From: Dechloromonas sp. UBA6271 | GTDB lineage: Bacteria; Pseudomonadota; Gammaproteobacteria; Burkholderiales; Rhodocyclaceae | Length of the DNA stretch: 58,525 nucleotides | Assembly (NCBI GenBank): GCA_002440665.1 | Contig: DJUX01000044.1 | Coordinates: 1-58,525, forward strand | Reading direction: 5' to 3' | Shown here: positions 41,856 through 51,074 of the stretch, piece by piece | How positions within the stretch are numbered: position 1 is the first letter of the stretch | Layout: the number at the start of each line of letters is the position of its first letter | Made by a program: the position numbers and the translations under genes | The notes under the pieces: model-generated | Database searches by the model: none | What the model was told of the DNA's origin: nothing | The model's input: only the letters and a program-made list of their open reading frames with translations

Positions 41856-42875
41856 ATGACGACCCGACCGGATGACTTCTGCCGCAACGACGATCCCGCC
41901 CGGTTCACCCACCGCCATTTCGATTTGAACGGCGTACGCTGGCACGTGGTCGACGCCGGCCGTGGCCCGCTGGTCATCCTGCTGCATGGTTTCCCGTATC
42001 TCTGGTACGAATTCCGGCATCAGATTCCGGCGCTGGCCGAGGCCGGCTATCGGGTGCTGGCGCCCGATTTTCCGGGTTTTGGCGGGAGCGCGCTTCCGGC
42101 CGACCTGGAGCGTTACGACATGGCGCATCTGGTCGCCGATCTGGTCGGGATGATGCATTGTGTCGGCGCAGCCTCGGCAACGCTGGTGGGCCACGATTGC
42201 GGCTCGCATGTGGCCTTTGCCGCGGTGCAGATGCGGCCGGACCTGTTCCGTGGCGCAGTGTTCCTGTCCACGCCGCCGATACCCCGCGGACCGGTAGCGC
42301 CGGGCGAAGCCTGGCGGTCGTTGCGCGAGCGCACCGGCAAACGTTTTTACCAGGAAGTCTTCGCCGCGCCTGAAGCATTACCGCAACTCGATGCCGATAT
42401 CCGCAAAAGCCTGCGCGCAATGATGTATTCGGTGTCGGGCAGTGCGCGGCATCAGGAACGCTGGCGTCTCGATCTCGAACCCGGGGAGGGCATCCTTGAT
42501 ACCGTGCATGACCCGGCCCGGCTTCCCCAGTGGTTGAGCTCCCAGACGCTCGACTACTACGTCGGCGAATATGCCCGCCGCGGCTTTGACGGACCGTTGA
42601 ATTATTATCGGGTTCGCTCCGACAACTGGCATCGCCTGGCCTTCCTTGATGGCGTGAGCCCGACCCTTCCCGCGCTTTTTGTCGGCGGCGCCGCCGACCC
42701 CTCGCTCGAACGCTTTCAGCCGTTTTACGACCAACTCGAAAAGCTGCTGCCCGATCTTCGGAAGAAAATGCTGCTGGAGGGCGTTGGCCACGGCCTCCCT
42801 GAAGAAGCACCGCAGGCGCTCAACCAGTTATTGCTCGACTTCCTCGCTGCCCTGAATATGACCCATAGACCTTAA
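41856..42875 (+). CDS. epoxide hydrolase-type alpha/beta hydrolase
   Basis: 339 residues from ATG 41856, with GAGGA eight bases upstream; ATG 41841 and GTG 41805 are in frame but less well placed. HGFP (44-47), nucleophile Asp114 in VGHDCGSH, lid with YYVGEYARRGFDGPLNYYR (the Tyr pair typical of epoxide hydrolases), catalytic His in GVGHGLPEE. Second Asp-nucleophile hydrolase of this operon; only moderately similar to the first. Confidence 0.9.
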   Translation: MTTRPDDFCRNDDPARFTHRHFDLNGVRWHVVDAGRGPLVILLHGFPYLWYEFRHQIPALAEAGYRVLAPDFPGFGGSALPADLERYDMAHLVADLVGMMHCVGAASATLVGHDCGSHVAFAAVQMRPDLFRGAVFLSTPPIPRGPVAPGEAWRSLRERTGKRFYQEVFAAPEALPQLDADIRKSLRAMMYSVSGSARHQERWRLDLEPGEGILDTVHDPARLPQWLSSQTLDYYVGEYARRGFDGPLNYYRVRSDNWHRLAFLDGVSPTLPALFVGGAADPSLERFQPFYDQLEKLLPDLRKKMLLEGVGHGLPEEAPQALNQLLLDFLAALNMTHRP

Positions 42876-42906
42876 GGTCAAGGCCGGCACCGAATCACGT
42901 TCCGCC

Positions 42907-43914
42907 TCAACCCTGCGGTGCCGGACGCAGGCGCTGGCGCCACTGCTGCGGCGCCATCCCGAACTGGGAAATGAACCAGCGGGTGAATGAACCCTGCGTG
43001 CTGTAGCCCAGCAATTCGGACACCCGCACCAGCGAATAACGCGGGTTCTCGATGTAGCGCTTCACCAGATCGCGCCGCACCTCGTTGAGCAATTGCGAGA
43101 AGCTGACGCCGGCCTCGTCGAGCTGGCGCTGCATGGTGCGCAAGCTGAGGCCGAGCCCCTGCGCCACGTATTCGCTGCTGGCACGGCCGCTCGGCAGCAT
43201 CAGGTAGATGGCCTTGCGCACGTCGAGCACCACCGACGGCTCGCTGACATAGGGCAACGACTCGACGAAGCGCTGCGCATAGCGTGCCATGGCCGGGTCG
43301 GCGGTGGGATTCGGCATGTCGAGGTCGGCAGCGGCGCAGACGATCCCGTTGAATTCGCTGGCGAACTCGATGCGGCAGCCGAACACCCGCTTGTGCACCG
43401 ACAGGTCGGCCGGCGCATCGTGCGTGAAATTGACGCTGTGCGGCTGCCAGCGCTCCCCGAGCACCGCCCCGCACATGCGGAAGAGAACACCCATCGCAAG
43501 TTCGGTCGCCTGCCGTGCCGGCGCCGTGGCGACCACTTCCTCGCGCACGATGACCAGCGGCCCGGCATCCTCAATCTGCATCGCCAGGGCGTCGTTGAGC
43601 AAATGGCGGTACTGGATGGTCGAGGTCAGCGCATCGCGCAACGTGCGCTGGTGGCTGATGAGTAGGCTGACGACACCGAAGTCCGAGAGTTGCCGGGTTT
43701 CCGCCATGCGCAGGCCGAACTGCGGGTAGCTGCTGGCTAGCGCCGCGGATTCGAGCAACTGGATCGCGGCATCCAGCGGGATGCGCTGTTCGGGATCATC
43801 CAGCATGGAGCGCCGCAGCCCGGCCTCGTGAATCAGCGGCACAGGGTTGAGACCCCGCTCGCGCGCCACTTCAAGGAAATTGGTCAGGACTGCGGCACGC
43901 ACCAAGGTCGTCAT
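42907..43914 (-). CDS. AraC family transcriptional regulator (arabinose-binding-domain type)
   Basis: 335 residues. N-terminal sensor domain (MTTLVRAAVLTNFLEVARERGLNPVPLIHEAGLR...) and C-terminal HTH pair (SEYVAQGLGLSLRTMQRQLDEAG and LVRVSELLGYSTQGSFTRWFISQFGMAPQQW). Clearly a paralogue of the regulator at 38373. Divergent from the long operon that starts with quinone oxidoreductase, and has a 21-bp phased repeat in the intervening region. Its stop lies 31 bases from that of the hydrolase gene. Confidence 0.92.
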   Translation of the reverse strand: MTTLVRAAVLTNFLEVARERGLNPVPLIHEAGLRRSMLDDPEQRIPLDAAIQLLESAALASSYPQFGLRMAETRQLSDFGVVSLLISHQRTLRDALTSTIQYRHLLNDALAMQIEDAGPLVIVREEVVATAPARQATELAMGVLFRMCGAVLGERWQPHSVNFTHDAPADLSVHKRVFGCRIEFASEFNGIVCAAADLDMPNPTADPAMARYAQRFVESLPYVSEPSVVLDVRKAIYLMLPSGRASSEYVAQGLGLSLRTMQRQLDEAGVSFSQLLNEVRRDLVKRYIENPRYSLVRVSELLGYSTQGSFTRWFISQFGMAPQQWRQRLRPAPQG

Positions 43915-43957
43915 GTCGGCTCCAGCGCCTAGGCCCGACCAAGGTCATGTCGGGTCT

Positions 43958-43985
43958 GTTTGGCATGAAATGTTAACAGTTTGGC
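43958..43985. promoter_or_regulatory. 21-bp phased direct repeat GTTTGGC, candidate AraC operator (long operon)
   Basis: GTTTGGC at 43958-43964 and 43979-43985, exactly 21 bp apart, with a further matching ATG eight bases on, in the gap between the AraC gene (start 43914) and the quinone oxidoreductase gene (start 44076). Spacing and position fit AraC half-sites. Confidence 0.5.
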
Positions 43986-44075
43986 GGATGATGCGAAGCA
44001 TGGCAACCGCCGATTCCGTAAATTGGCAACATCAACAAGGGCGCAGGCATGGCGCCACGAAAAGGAGACAAGGAA

Positions 44076-45056
44076 ATGGAAAAAGCAATTCGCTTTCATC
44101 AATCCGGCGGCCCGGAAGTCCTCAGGCTCGAAGACGTCACAGTCGGTGAACCTGGCCAAGGCGAGGTCCGCCTGCGCCACGTCGCGGTCGGCCTCAACTT
44201 CGCCGACACCTATTTCCGCAACGGCACCTATCCGACTCCCCTGCCCGCCGGCATGGGCGTCGAGGCGGCCGGTACGGTCGAAGCCGTCGGCCCCGGCGTG
44301 ACCAACGTCGCGGTTGGCGACAAGGTGACCTACACCGGCTTCCTCAACACGCTGGGCGCCTACAGCACCGCCCGCATCATCGCGGCGGCACCGTTGATCA
44401 AGCTGCCGGAAGGTATCGATTGCGAAACCGCTGCCGCAATGACCATGCGTGGGCTGACCTCGGCCTACCTGATGCGCCGCATCTACGCCTTCAAGGCCGG
44501 CGATACCCTGCTGCTGCACGCAGCAGCCGGCGGCGTCGGTCTGATCGTTTCGCAATGGGCGAAGCTGCTCGGCGTGCGCGTCATCGGCACAGTGTCGACC
44601 GAGGAAAAGGCCGCTGTCGCCCGTGCACACGGTTGCGCCGAAACCATCAACTACAGCCATGAGGATGTCGCCAAGCGGGCCCGCGAACTGACCAACGGTG
44701 TCGGCGTCAATGTCGTCTTCGACAGCGTCGGCCGGAGCACCTTCAATGCCTCGCTCGACTCACTGAAGCGGCGTGGTTTGATGGTCTGCGTCGGCACCGC
44801 CTCCGGCACCATCCCGCCCTTCGACCCGCAGTTGCTGGCGATGAAGGGCTCGCTCTACCTGACGCGCCCGGCGCTCGCCGACTACATCGCCGACCCCGCC
44901 GAGAAGGCGGAACTGGCCGGCGAGGTCTTCGGCCACGTCGCCGCCGGCCGGATCAGGATCGAAATCAACCAGCGCTATGCATTGCAGGATGCCGTGCAGG
45001 CTCATCAAGACCTCGAGTCGCGCAAGACGACCGGGTCATCCATTTTCGTAATCTGA
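44076..45056 (+). CDS. NADPH:quinone oxidoreductase, MDR/zinc-free
   Basis: 326 residues from ATG 44076, with AAGGAG upstream. Zeta-crystallin/QOR-type medium-chain reductase: GQGEVRLRHVAVGLNFADTYFRNGTYP, and the NADPH-binding HAAAGGVGLIVSQWAKLLGVRVIGTVST. No catalytic zinc Cys at the usual place. Reduces enones or quinones. First gene of the nine-gene operon to TauD C; spacing to TauD B is 16 bases. Confidence 0.93.
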   Translation: MEKAIRFHQSGGPEVLRLEDVTVGEPGQGEVRLRHVAVGLNFADTYFRNGTYPTPLPAGMGVEAAGTVEAVGPGVTNVAVGDKVTYTGFLNTLGAYSTARIIAAAPLIKLPEGIDCETAAAMTMRGLTSAYLMRRIYAFKAGDTLLLHAAAGGVGLIVSQWAKLLGVRVIGTVSTEEKAAVARAHGCAETINYSHEDVAKRARELTNGVGVNVVFDSVGRSTFNASLDSLKRRGLMVCVGTASGTIPPFDPQLLAMKGSLYLTRPALADYIADPAEKAELAGEVFGHVAAGRIRIEINQRYALQDAVQAHQDLESRKTTGSSIFVI

Positions 45057-45072
45057 GGAGACAAACCAAAAA

Positions 45073-45930
45073 ATGAGAATCGAGCAAATGACCTGCGCCG
45101 TCGGCGCCGAACTGCTGGACGTCAATCTCGGCGATGCCGTGCGCGACGACGCCCTGTTCAATGAAATCTACGCCGCGCTGCTCGAGCACAAGGTGCTCTT
45201 CCTGCGCGACCAGACGCTGGACAAGCTGTCCCGCATCGACCACATGAAGTTCGCGCAACGCCTCGGCGAACTCGAAACCCACCCGATGGCCCCCAGCCAT
45301 CCCGAAGCCCCGGGCCTGGTCCAGATCTACAAGAACCCGGACAGCCCGATCGACCGCTACGAGAACGCCTGGCACACCGACGGCACCTGGCGCGAAACGC
45401 CGGCGCTCGGTTGCGTGCTGCGCTGCATCGAGTGCCCGCCGGTCGGCGGCGACACGATGTGGGCCAACATGGTGCTCGCCTACGAAAAGCTGCCGGAATC
45501 CGTCAAGTCGGAAATCGCCGGCCTGATCGCCAGCCACAGCTTCAATTCGTCCTTCGCCGCCGCCATGCCGCAGGACAAGCGCCTGGCGATGAAGGCGCAG
45601 TATCCGGATTCAGAGCACCCGGTGGTGCGCACCCATCCGGAAACCGGCGAGAAGGTCCTGTTCGTCAATGCCTTCACGACGCATTTCGTGAACTACCACA
45701 CGCCGTCGCGCGTCCGTTACGGCCAGGACTACAACAATAGAGGCAGCGACCTGATGCAGTACCTGATCAGCCAGGCCTACAACCCCGAGTACCAGGTGCG
45801 CTGGCGCTGGAAGCCATACAGCATGGCGATCTGGGACAACCGCTCGACCCAGCACTACGCGGTCATGGACTACCCGCCCTGCCATCGCAAGATGGAACGC
45901 GCCGCCATCGTCGGCGACAAGCCCTACTAA
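45073..45930 (+). CDS. TauD/TfdA family Fe(II)/2-oxoglutarate-dependent dioxygenase, copy B
   Basis: 285 residues. His101-x-Asp103 (AWHTDGTW) and distal His261 (TQHYAVMDY) make the iron site; the C-terminal CHRKMERAAIVGDKPY carries the Arg for 2-oxoglutarate. Very similar to copy A (by eye about 60 percent), with a longer insertion around GQDYNNRGSD. Directly upstream of BKACE B, which suggests it makes the beta-keto acid precursor, or removes a substituent from it. Confidence 0.92.
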   Translation: MRIEQMTCAVGAELLDVNLGDAVRDDALFNEIYAALLEHKVLFLRDQTLDKLSRIDHMKFAQRLGELETHPMAPSHPEAPGLVQIYKNPDSPIDRYENAWHTDGTWRETPALGCVLRCIECPPVGGDTMWANMVLAYEKLPESVKSEIAGLIASHSFNSSFAAAMPQDKRLAMKAQYPDSEHPVVRTHPETGEKVLFVNAFTTHFVNYHTPSRVRYGQDYNNRGSDLMQYLISQAYNPEYQVRWRWKPYSMAIWDNRSTQHYAVMDYPPCHRKMERAAIVGDKPY

Positions 45931-46012
45931 TAAAAACGTCCGGGTCGGCCTGCTGCGGTCGACCCGGAAAAACAGCCCGAATTCACATCCAGATCATTTC
46001 AAGGAGCAACAC

Positions 46013-47077
46013 ATGAATTTCCTCGACGGTTCCAACTTCCCCGAAAACCAGCAAAAGCTGGTCATCACCTGCGCCCCCTACGGCCCCGAATGGATGCCTT
46101 CCGACTTCCCGGAAGACATCCCGGTGACCATGGAAGAGCATATCCAGAAAGCCGTTGACTGCTACAACGCCGGTGCTACCGTGCTGCACGTCCATGTCCG
46201 CGAACTGGACGGCAAGGGCTCCAAGCGCCTGTCCAAGTTCAACGAGCTGCTGGCCGGCATCCGTGCCCGCGTTCCCGACATGATCCTGCAGGTCGGCGGC
46301 TCGATCTCTTTCGCCCCGGAAAACGACGGTGAAGCCGCCAAGTGGCTGTCCGACGACACCCGTCACATGCTGGCCGAACTGCAGCCGACTCCGGACCAGG
46401 TCACCATCGCCATCAACAGCAACCAGATGAACGTCGTCGAACAGATGTGCGACGCCGACGTCGCCGGCACCTCGCTGGGCGAACCGGCGATGTACCGCGC
46501 CTACCGCGAGATGACCATCCCGGCCGGCCCGGAATGGGTTGAGGAGCACATCAGCCGCCTCTCCGCCAAGGGCATCCAGACCCACTTCCAGCTGGCCAAC
46601 ATCACCCAGCTCGAAACGGTCGAACGCATGATGCGCCGCAACGTCTGCAACGTGCCGCTGATCCTGACCTGGGTCGCCATCGGCGGCGGTTTCGATGCGC
46701 CGAACATCTACAACCTGGCCAACTTTGTCCGCGCCTGTCCGGACGGTTCGGTGCTGACCCTGGAAACCTCCATGCTCAACGTCCTGCCGCTGAACATGAT
46801 GGCCATCGCCATGGGCCTGCACGTCCGTTGCGGCATCGAGGACAACATCTGGACGCAGGACCGCTCGCGCAAGATGAGCACCGTCGAGCAGATCGAGCAG
46901 CTGGTGCGCATTGCCAAGGAATTCGGCCGTCCGGTCGCCAATGCCAAGGAAGCGCGCGAGATCTACAAGATCGGCACCTTCTACAAGGACGCCGACGAGA
47001 CCCTGGCCGCCAACGGCTTCGCGCCGAACCGCAGAAACGGCCAGAAGGGGTTCACGCAGTACGCTGCCGCGGCCTGA
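46013..47077 (+). CDS. beta-keto acid cleavage enzyme (BKACE, DUF849), copy B
   Basis: 354 residues. Metal motif His59/His61 (VLHVHVRE) and GLHVRCGIEDNIW near the C-terminus. Condenses a beta-keto acid with acetyl-CoA to give acetoacetate plus an acyl-CoA. AAGGAGC eight bases upstream. The same operon supplies acetoacetyl-CoA synthetase (51075), which would capture the acetoacetate. Conserved with copy A along the whole length; differences cluster in the middle, so the two may take different side chains. Confidence 0.92.
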   Translation: MNFLDGSNFPENQQKLVITCAPYGPEWMPSDFPEDIPVTMEEHIQKAVDCYNAGATVLHVHVRELDGKGSKRLSKFNELLAGIRARVPDMILQVGGSISFAPENDGEAAKWLSDDTRHMLAELQPTPDQVTIAINSNQMNVVEQMCDADVAGTSLGEPAMYRAYREMTIPAGPEWVEEHISRLSAKGIQTHFQLANITQLETVERMMRRNVCNVPLILTWVAIGGGFDAPNIYNLANFVRACPDGSVLTLETSMLNVLPLNMMAIAMGLHVRCGIEDNIWTQDRSRKMSTVEQIEQLVRIAKEFGRPVANAKEAREIYKIGTFYKDADETLAANGFAPNRRNGQKGFTQYAAAA

Positions 47078-47092
47078 CCGGCCGCATCCCCC

Positions 47093-47118
47093 GGCGAGGC
47101 GCCTGGTGGCACCTCGCC
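47093..47118. repeat. hairpin ahead of MFS copy B
   Basis: GGCGAGG (47093-47099) pairs with CCTCGCC (47112-47118), with an inner GCC/GGC stem and a 4-base loop. It lies in the 121-base gap between BKACE B and MFS B and lacks a T-run. Comparable in position, though not in sequence, with the hairpin ahead of MFS A. Confidence 0.35.
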
Positions 47119-47198
47119 GCCACTCAACCATGATATGACTGAGCGGCGGCACACGACTGCCGCCGGCGGCTACTTGCCGCGAGAAAAAGGAGACAACC

Positions 47199-48512
47199 GT
47201 GGCCATCCTCGTTGCCGATGCGGGAATGGATATTTCCTACACACCCAGGGTGTCACGCACCTTCGCGTGGATCGTCTTCGCCCTGACCTTCGGGCTCCTG
47301 ATTTCCGACTACATGTCGCGTCAGGTGCTCAACGCCGTCTTCCCGGTGCTCAAGGCTGAATGGGGCCTGTCGGACACCCAGCTCGGCTCGCTGAACAGCA
47401 TTGTCGCCCTCCTCGTCGGGTTGCTGACCTTCCCGCTGTCGGTGCTCGCCGACCGTTGGGGGCGCGTGCGCAGCATCGTCGTGATGGCCGCCCTGTGGAG
47501 CCTGGCGACGGCCGCCTGTGCGCTGGCCGAAACCTACGGCCAGATGTTTACCGCCCGCTTCTTTGTCGGCGTCGGCGAAGCCGCCTATGGCAGCGTCGGC
47601 ATCGCGCTGATCATCAGCGTCTTCCCGCCGCATTTGCGCTCGTCGCTGTCCGGCGCCTTCATGGCCGGCGGTGCTTTCGGCTCGGTACTCGGCATGGCGC
47701 TCGGCGGTGTCCTCGCCACCCACTTCGGCTGGCGCTGGGCGTTCGGTGCGATGGCCCTGTTCGGGGTTGCCCTCGTCATCCTCTACGCACTGATCGTCAC
47801 CGAGAAGCGACTGAATCCGGACGGCCCCGCGCGTTCTGGAGGCGCAAACGCCCACTTCCCCTCGCTGCGCGGACTGCTTTCCGGTCTCTTTTCCTCCATT
47901 TCGGTCTGCTGTGCCTACGCCGGTAGCGGCCTGCAGTTGTTCATGATGGGTTCCATGATGGCCTGGCTGCCCAGCTTCGCGAATCGCTACTACGAGCTGC
48001 CGGCGGATCGTGCCGGCCTGTTCGCCGCCGTCTTCGTCCTTCTCGGCGCTGTGGGAATGACCAGCTGCGGCATCATCACCGACCGTCTGAGCCGCAATTT
48101 CGCGACGCGCAAGTGGACCGTCGCAATCGCCTACTCGCTAATTTCGTCCATCGCGCTCATCACCGCCTTCCAGATGCCGAACGGCACGGCCCAGTTGCTC
48201 CTGCTCGCCCTCGGGATGTTCTTCGTCGCCGGCACCACCGGCCCGGTTGGCGCCATGGTCGCCAACCTGACTCATCCTGCAATCCATGCCACTGCCTTCG
48301 CCACCTGGTCGCTGGCCAACAACATTCTCGGCATGGCCCCCGGCCCCTTCCTGACCGGCGCGCTCGCCGACCGCATCGGCCTGCTCGGCGCGCTGCAATG
48401 GATGCCTCTCGTCGGCCTCGCCGCCGCCGCGACCTTCGCCCTCGGCCGCCACAACTACGCCGGCGACCTGCAGCGCATCCGCGCGCAGCAGGCGGCCCGT
48501 GAAAGCAACTGA
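47199..48512 (+). CDS. MFS transporter, copy B
   Basis: 437 residues from GTG 47199, AGGAGA five bases upstream, 12 spans. ADRWGRVRSIV loop as in copy A; shared blocks such as FPPHLRS and VANLTHPxIHATAFAT. Shorter by five residues in the central cytoplasmic loop. Here it directly follows a BKACE gene, which links the transporter to beta-keto acid or precursor uptake. Confidence 0.93.
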   Translation: MAILVADAGMDISYTPRVSRTFAWIVFALTFGLLISDYMSRQVLNAVFPVLKAEWGLSDTQLGSLNSIVALLVGLLTFPLSVLADRWGRVRSIVVMAALWSLATAACALAETYGQMFTARFFVGVGEAAYGSVGIALIISVFPPHLRSSLSGAFMAGGAFGSVLGMALGGVLATHFGWRWAFGAMALFGVALVILYALIVTEKRLNPDGPARSGGANAHFPSLRGLLSGLFSSISVCCAYAGSGLQLFMMGSMMAWLPSFANRYYELPADRAGLFAAVFVLLGAVGMTSCGIITDRLSRNFATRKWTVAIAYSLISSIALITAFQMPNGTAQLLLLALGMFFVAGTTGPVGAMVANLTHPAIHATAFATWSLANNILGMAPGPFLTGALADRIGLLGALQWMPLVGLAAAATFALGRHNYAGDLQRIRAQQAARESN

Positions 48513-48529
48513 CCTCGTACGGAGTTCCC

Positions 48530-49093
48530 ATGCCCCAAGACAACACCCCTACCGTCCTCTTCGTTCCCGGTCTGCGCGACCATGTCGATGACCACTGGCA
48601 GACCCACGCCCAGCGGCAGTTCGCCGACGCCCGCTGCGTCGCCCCGCTCGAACACGACAAGCTGTCGCGCGACGCCCGCGTCGAGGCGCTGCAGGCCGCG
48701 CTGGCCAAGCTCGACGGCCCCGTCGTCCTCGCCGCGCACAGCGCCGGCTGCATGATCGTCGTGCAGTGGGCGCAGAAATACCGGCGCGACGGCATCGTCG
48801 GCGCCCTGCTCGCCGCCCCGGCCGACGTCGAATCGCCAATGCCGGCCGGCTACCCGACCGTCGACCAGCTCGCTGCTGCCGGCTGGACACCAATTCCACG
48901 CCAGCCCCTACCCTTCCCGTCCATCGTCGCCGCCTCGACCAACGATCCGCTGTGCAGCTTCGCACGTGCCGAAAGCTTTGCCCGCGACTGGGGCAGCCGC
49001 TTCCTCGATGTCGGCGCCGTCGGCCACATCAACCCGCCGGCCGGCTTTGGCGAGTGGAAGCAGGGCGAAGACCTGATCCGCGAACTGTATTGA
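48530..49093 (+). CDS. RBBP9/YdeN-family alpha/beta hydrolase, copy B
   Basis: 187 residues. Ser nucleophile in AHSAG, Asp in STNDP, His in GHINPPAG. Paralogue of the gene at 34433, with the same neighbours and 17-base spacing to the transporter. Retention of this hydrolase between two transporters in both copies suggests that its product or substrate is what they move. Confidence 0.9.
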   Translation: MPQDNTPTVLFVPGLRDHVDDHWQTHAQRQFADARCVAPLEHDKLSRDARVEALQAALAKLDGPVVLAAHSAGCMIVVQWAQKYRRDGIVGALLAAPADVESPMPAGYPTVDQLAAAGWTPIPRQPLPFPSIVAASTNDPLCSFARAESFARDWGSRFLDVGAVGHINPPAGFGEWKQGEDLIRELY

Positions 49094-49115
49094 GCGCCAC
49101 CCGGAAGCCGATACC

Positions 49116-50318
49116 GTGAAAACGCTCACCCCGGCGGCGTTGACCGCGCTACTGGCGGTGATCGGCCTGTTCAACTCGTTCTGCGCCGACATGTTGATTC
49201 CCGCCCTGCCTGCCTTGCGCGACGATCTCGCGGTAAGCGACTGGCAAGCACAGCAGACGATCTCCCTGTTCCTTGCCGCCTGCGCCTTCATGTCGTTGTG
49301 GTACGGTGCGCTCGCCGACGCCTGGGGCCGCCGTACGGTAACGCTTGGCGCGCTGATCGTCATCGCCGTGACCGCCATCGCCAGTATCGCGACCAGCCAG
49401 ATCGAGCAATTGTGGGTACTGCGCACGCTGCAGGGAGCGGCTTCCGGTGCCGGCCTGGTAATCAGCCGCACCATCGTGCGCGACCTGCACATCGGGCCGA
49501 CCGCACAGCGCCTGTTGAGCCACATCATGATGGTGCAGATGCTTTCTCTCGTGGCAACGCCGGTGCTCGGCGGTTGGCTGGCCGTTCACTGGGGCTGGCG
49601 AGCCGTGTTCGTCGTTCTCGCCGGCATCATGCTCGCGCTGACCCTCGCCTGCTGGCGCTGGCTTCCGGAAACCCTGCCCCGCGAACAGCGCCGTCCCCTG
49701 CAATTGGGCGGGCTGTGGCATTCGTACCGGACCGTAATGCGGTCCGGCACCTTCGTCCGCCTGTCGCTCGCCCATGTCGCCAACTGGGTCAGCATGGTGA
49801 TTTATGCCTTTTCCGCACCGGCGATCGTCATGCGCCACCTGGGCCATGGCCCGACCGAAGTCTACCTGGTCTACATTCCAATCACGGTCGGCCTGGTCTG
49901 TGGATTCGCGCTTTTGCCGCGCCTGGCGCAACGCTGGTCGGGGTCGGCCATCCTCAAGCTCGCCTACCGCATCCTCGGCACTTCGATTGCGCTCAATCTG
50001 GCGACTTGCTGGCTGCTTCCCCCGAGCCTGATCCTCACGCTGCCCTTGCTGCTCTTCGCCGTTGGGGTGGCGCTGGCCTTGCCCATTCTCATCGACTGGG
50101 CGCTGACCGCTGTCCGCGATAACGCCGGGGTTGGCAATTCCTGCCAGACCTTCATCCAGTTGGCCGTCATGGCCGTCGGTGCCGGCCTGCTGGCGCCGCT
50201 GCTCTGGGACTCAATGTTCAAACTGGCACTGGGCACCGGCGTCATCACCGCCATCGGTGCCTGGTGCCTGTTCCGTGAACGACAGTTCCGCCAGACCAGC
50301 CCCTGCCCTGCTCCCTGA
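49116..50318 (+). CDS. Bcr/CflA family MFS transporter, copy B
   Basis: 400 residues from GTG 49116, same length and start type as copy A. DMLIPALPALRDDLAVSDWQAQQTISLFLAACAFMSLWYGALADAWGRR and RTIVRDLHIGPTAQRLLSHIMMVQMLSLVATPVLGGW are shared nearly throughout. Exporter for a small metabolite or drug-like compound; the true cargo is unknown. Confidence 0.92.
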   Translation: MKTLTPAALTALLAVIGLFNSFCADMLIPALPALRDDLAVSDWQAQQTISLFLAACAFMSLWYGALADAWGRRTVTLGALIVIAVTAIASIATSQIEQLWVLRTLQGAASGAGLVISRTIVRDLHIGPTAQRLLSHIMMVQMLSLVATPVLGGWLAVHWGWRAVFVVLAGIMLALTLACWRWLPETLPREQRRPLQLGGLWHSYRTVMRSGTFVRLSLAHVANWVSMVIYAFSAPAIVMRHLGHGPTEVYLVYIPITVGLVCGFALLPRLAQRWSGSAILKLAYRILGTSIALNLATCWLLPPSLILTLPLLLFAVGVALALPILIDWALTAVRDNAGVGNSCQTFIQLAVMAVGAGLLAPLLWDSMFKLALGTGVITAIGAWCLFRERQFRQTSPCPAP

Positions 50319-50333
50319 ATCATGCGAGAAACC

Positions 50334-51017
50334 ATGTCCGAAAAACTCGTCATCACCTTCTATTTCGACCTGATCTGCCCCTGGTGCCTGATCGGCAAGC
50401 GCCACCTGCGCACCGCCCTCAAACTGTTCCGCCAGCGGCATCCCGGCGTCGACATCGCGATTGAATGGCGGTCACATATCCTGCTTCCCGAAACGCCGGA
50501 GCACGGCATTCCCTATCAGGAATTCTACGAACGGCGCCTGGGCGGCCCAGCCGCCGTCGCCGCCCGCCGGGCGCAGGTCCAGGACGCGGCGCGGGCTGCC
50601 GGCATCGAGATCGCTTTCGAGCGCATCGAGATCATGCCCAACACGCTGGCGGCGCACCATCTGATCGACTGCGCCAAGGAATGCGGCAGCGCCAGACAAG
50701 TGGACGAGCTGATCGACCGCCTGTTAACCGCCTATTTCATGGACGGCAAGAATATCGGCGATGCAGCCGTGTTGACCGCAATCGCCGCCAGTTCGGGCTG
50801 CCCGACATCCGAGATCGCGGCCTGTCTCGAATCGACGCAGCATCAGCGACGCTTCTTCGAAAAACTGGCCGCGACAGCCAACAGCCAGGTGTCCGGCGTT
50901 CCGTTCTTTGTTTTCAACGAGCGCCTGGCGATCTCCGGCGCGCACCCGCCGCAGTCCTTGCTGGCGGCGATGGAACAGGCGCTGCAGCCGGTGTCCGCGA
51001 TACAACAACCCTCTTGA
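50334..51017 (+). CDS. DsbA/FrnE-family thioredoxin-like oxidoreductase
   Basis: 227 residues from ATG 50334 (an in-frame start at 50322 adds four). Thioredoxin motif Cys15-Pro-Trp-Cys18 (FDLICPWCLIGKR), a helical insertion and the cis-Pro GVPFFVFN, as in FrnE and 2-hydroxychromene-2-carboxylate isomerase-like proteins. No signal peptide, so cytoplasmic. In catabolic clusters such proteins isomerise or reduce intermediates; the role here is unassigned. Not part of block A. Confidence 0.88.
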   Translation: MSEKLVITFYFDLICPWCLIGKRHLRTALKLFRQRHPGVDIAIEWRSHILLPETPEHGIPYQEFYERRLGGPAAVAARRAQVQDAARAAGIEIAFERIEIMPNTLAAHHLIDCAKECGSARQVDELIDRLLTAYFMDGKNIGDAAVLTAIAASSGCPTSEIAACLESTQHQRRFFEKLAATANSQVSGVPFFVFNERLAISGAHPPQSLLAAMEQALQPVSAIQQPS

Positions 51018-51074
51018 CCCATTCAGCCGCCCTCTACGAGGCGGCACCACACACCAAAAAAAAGGAGAAGACTC

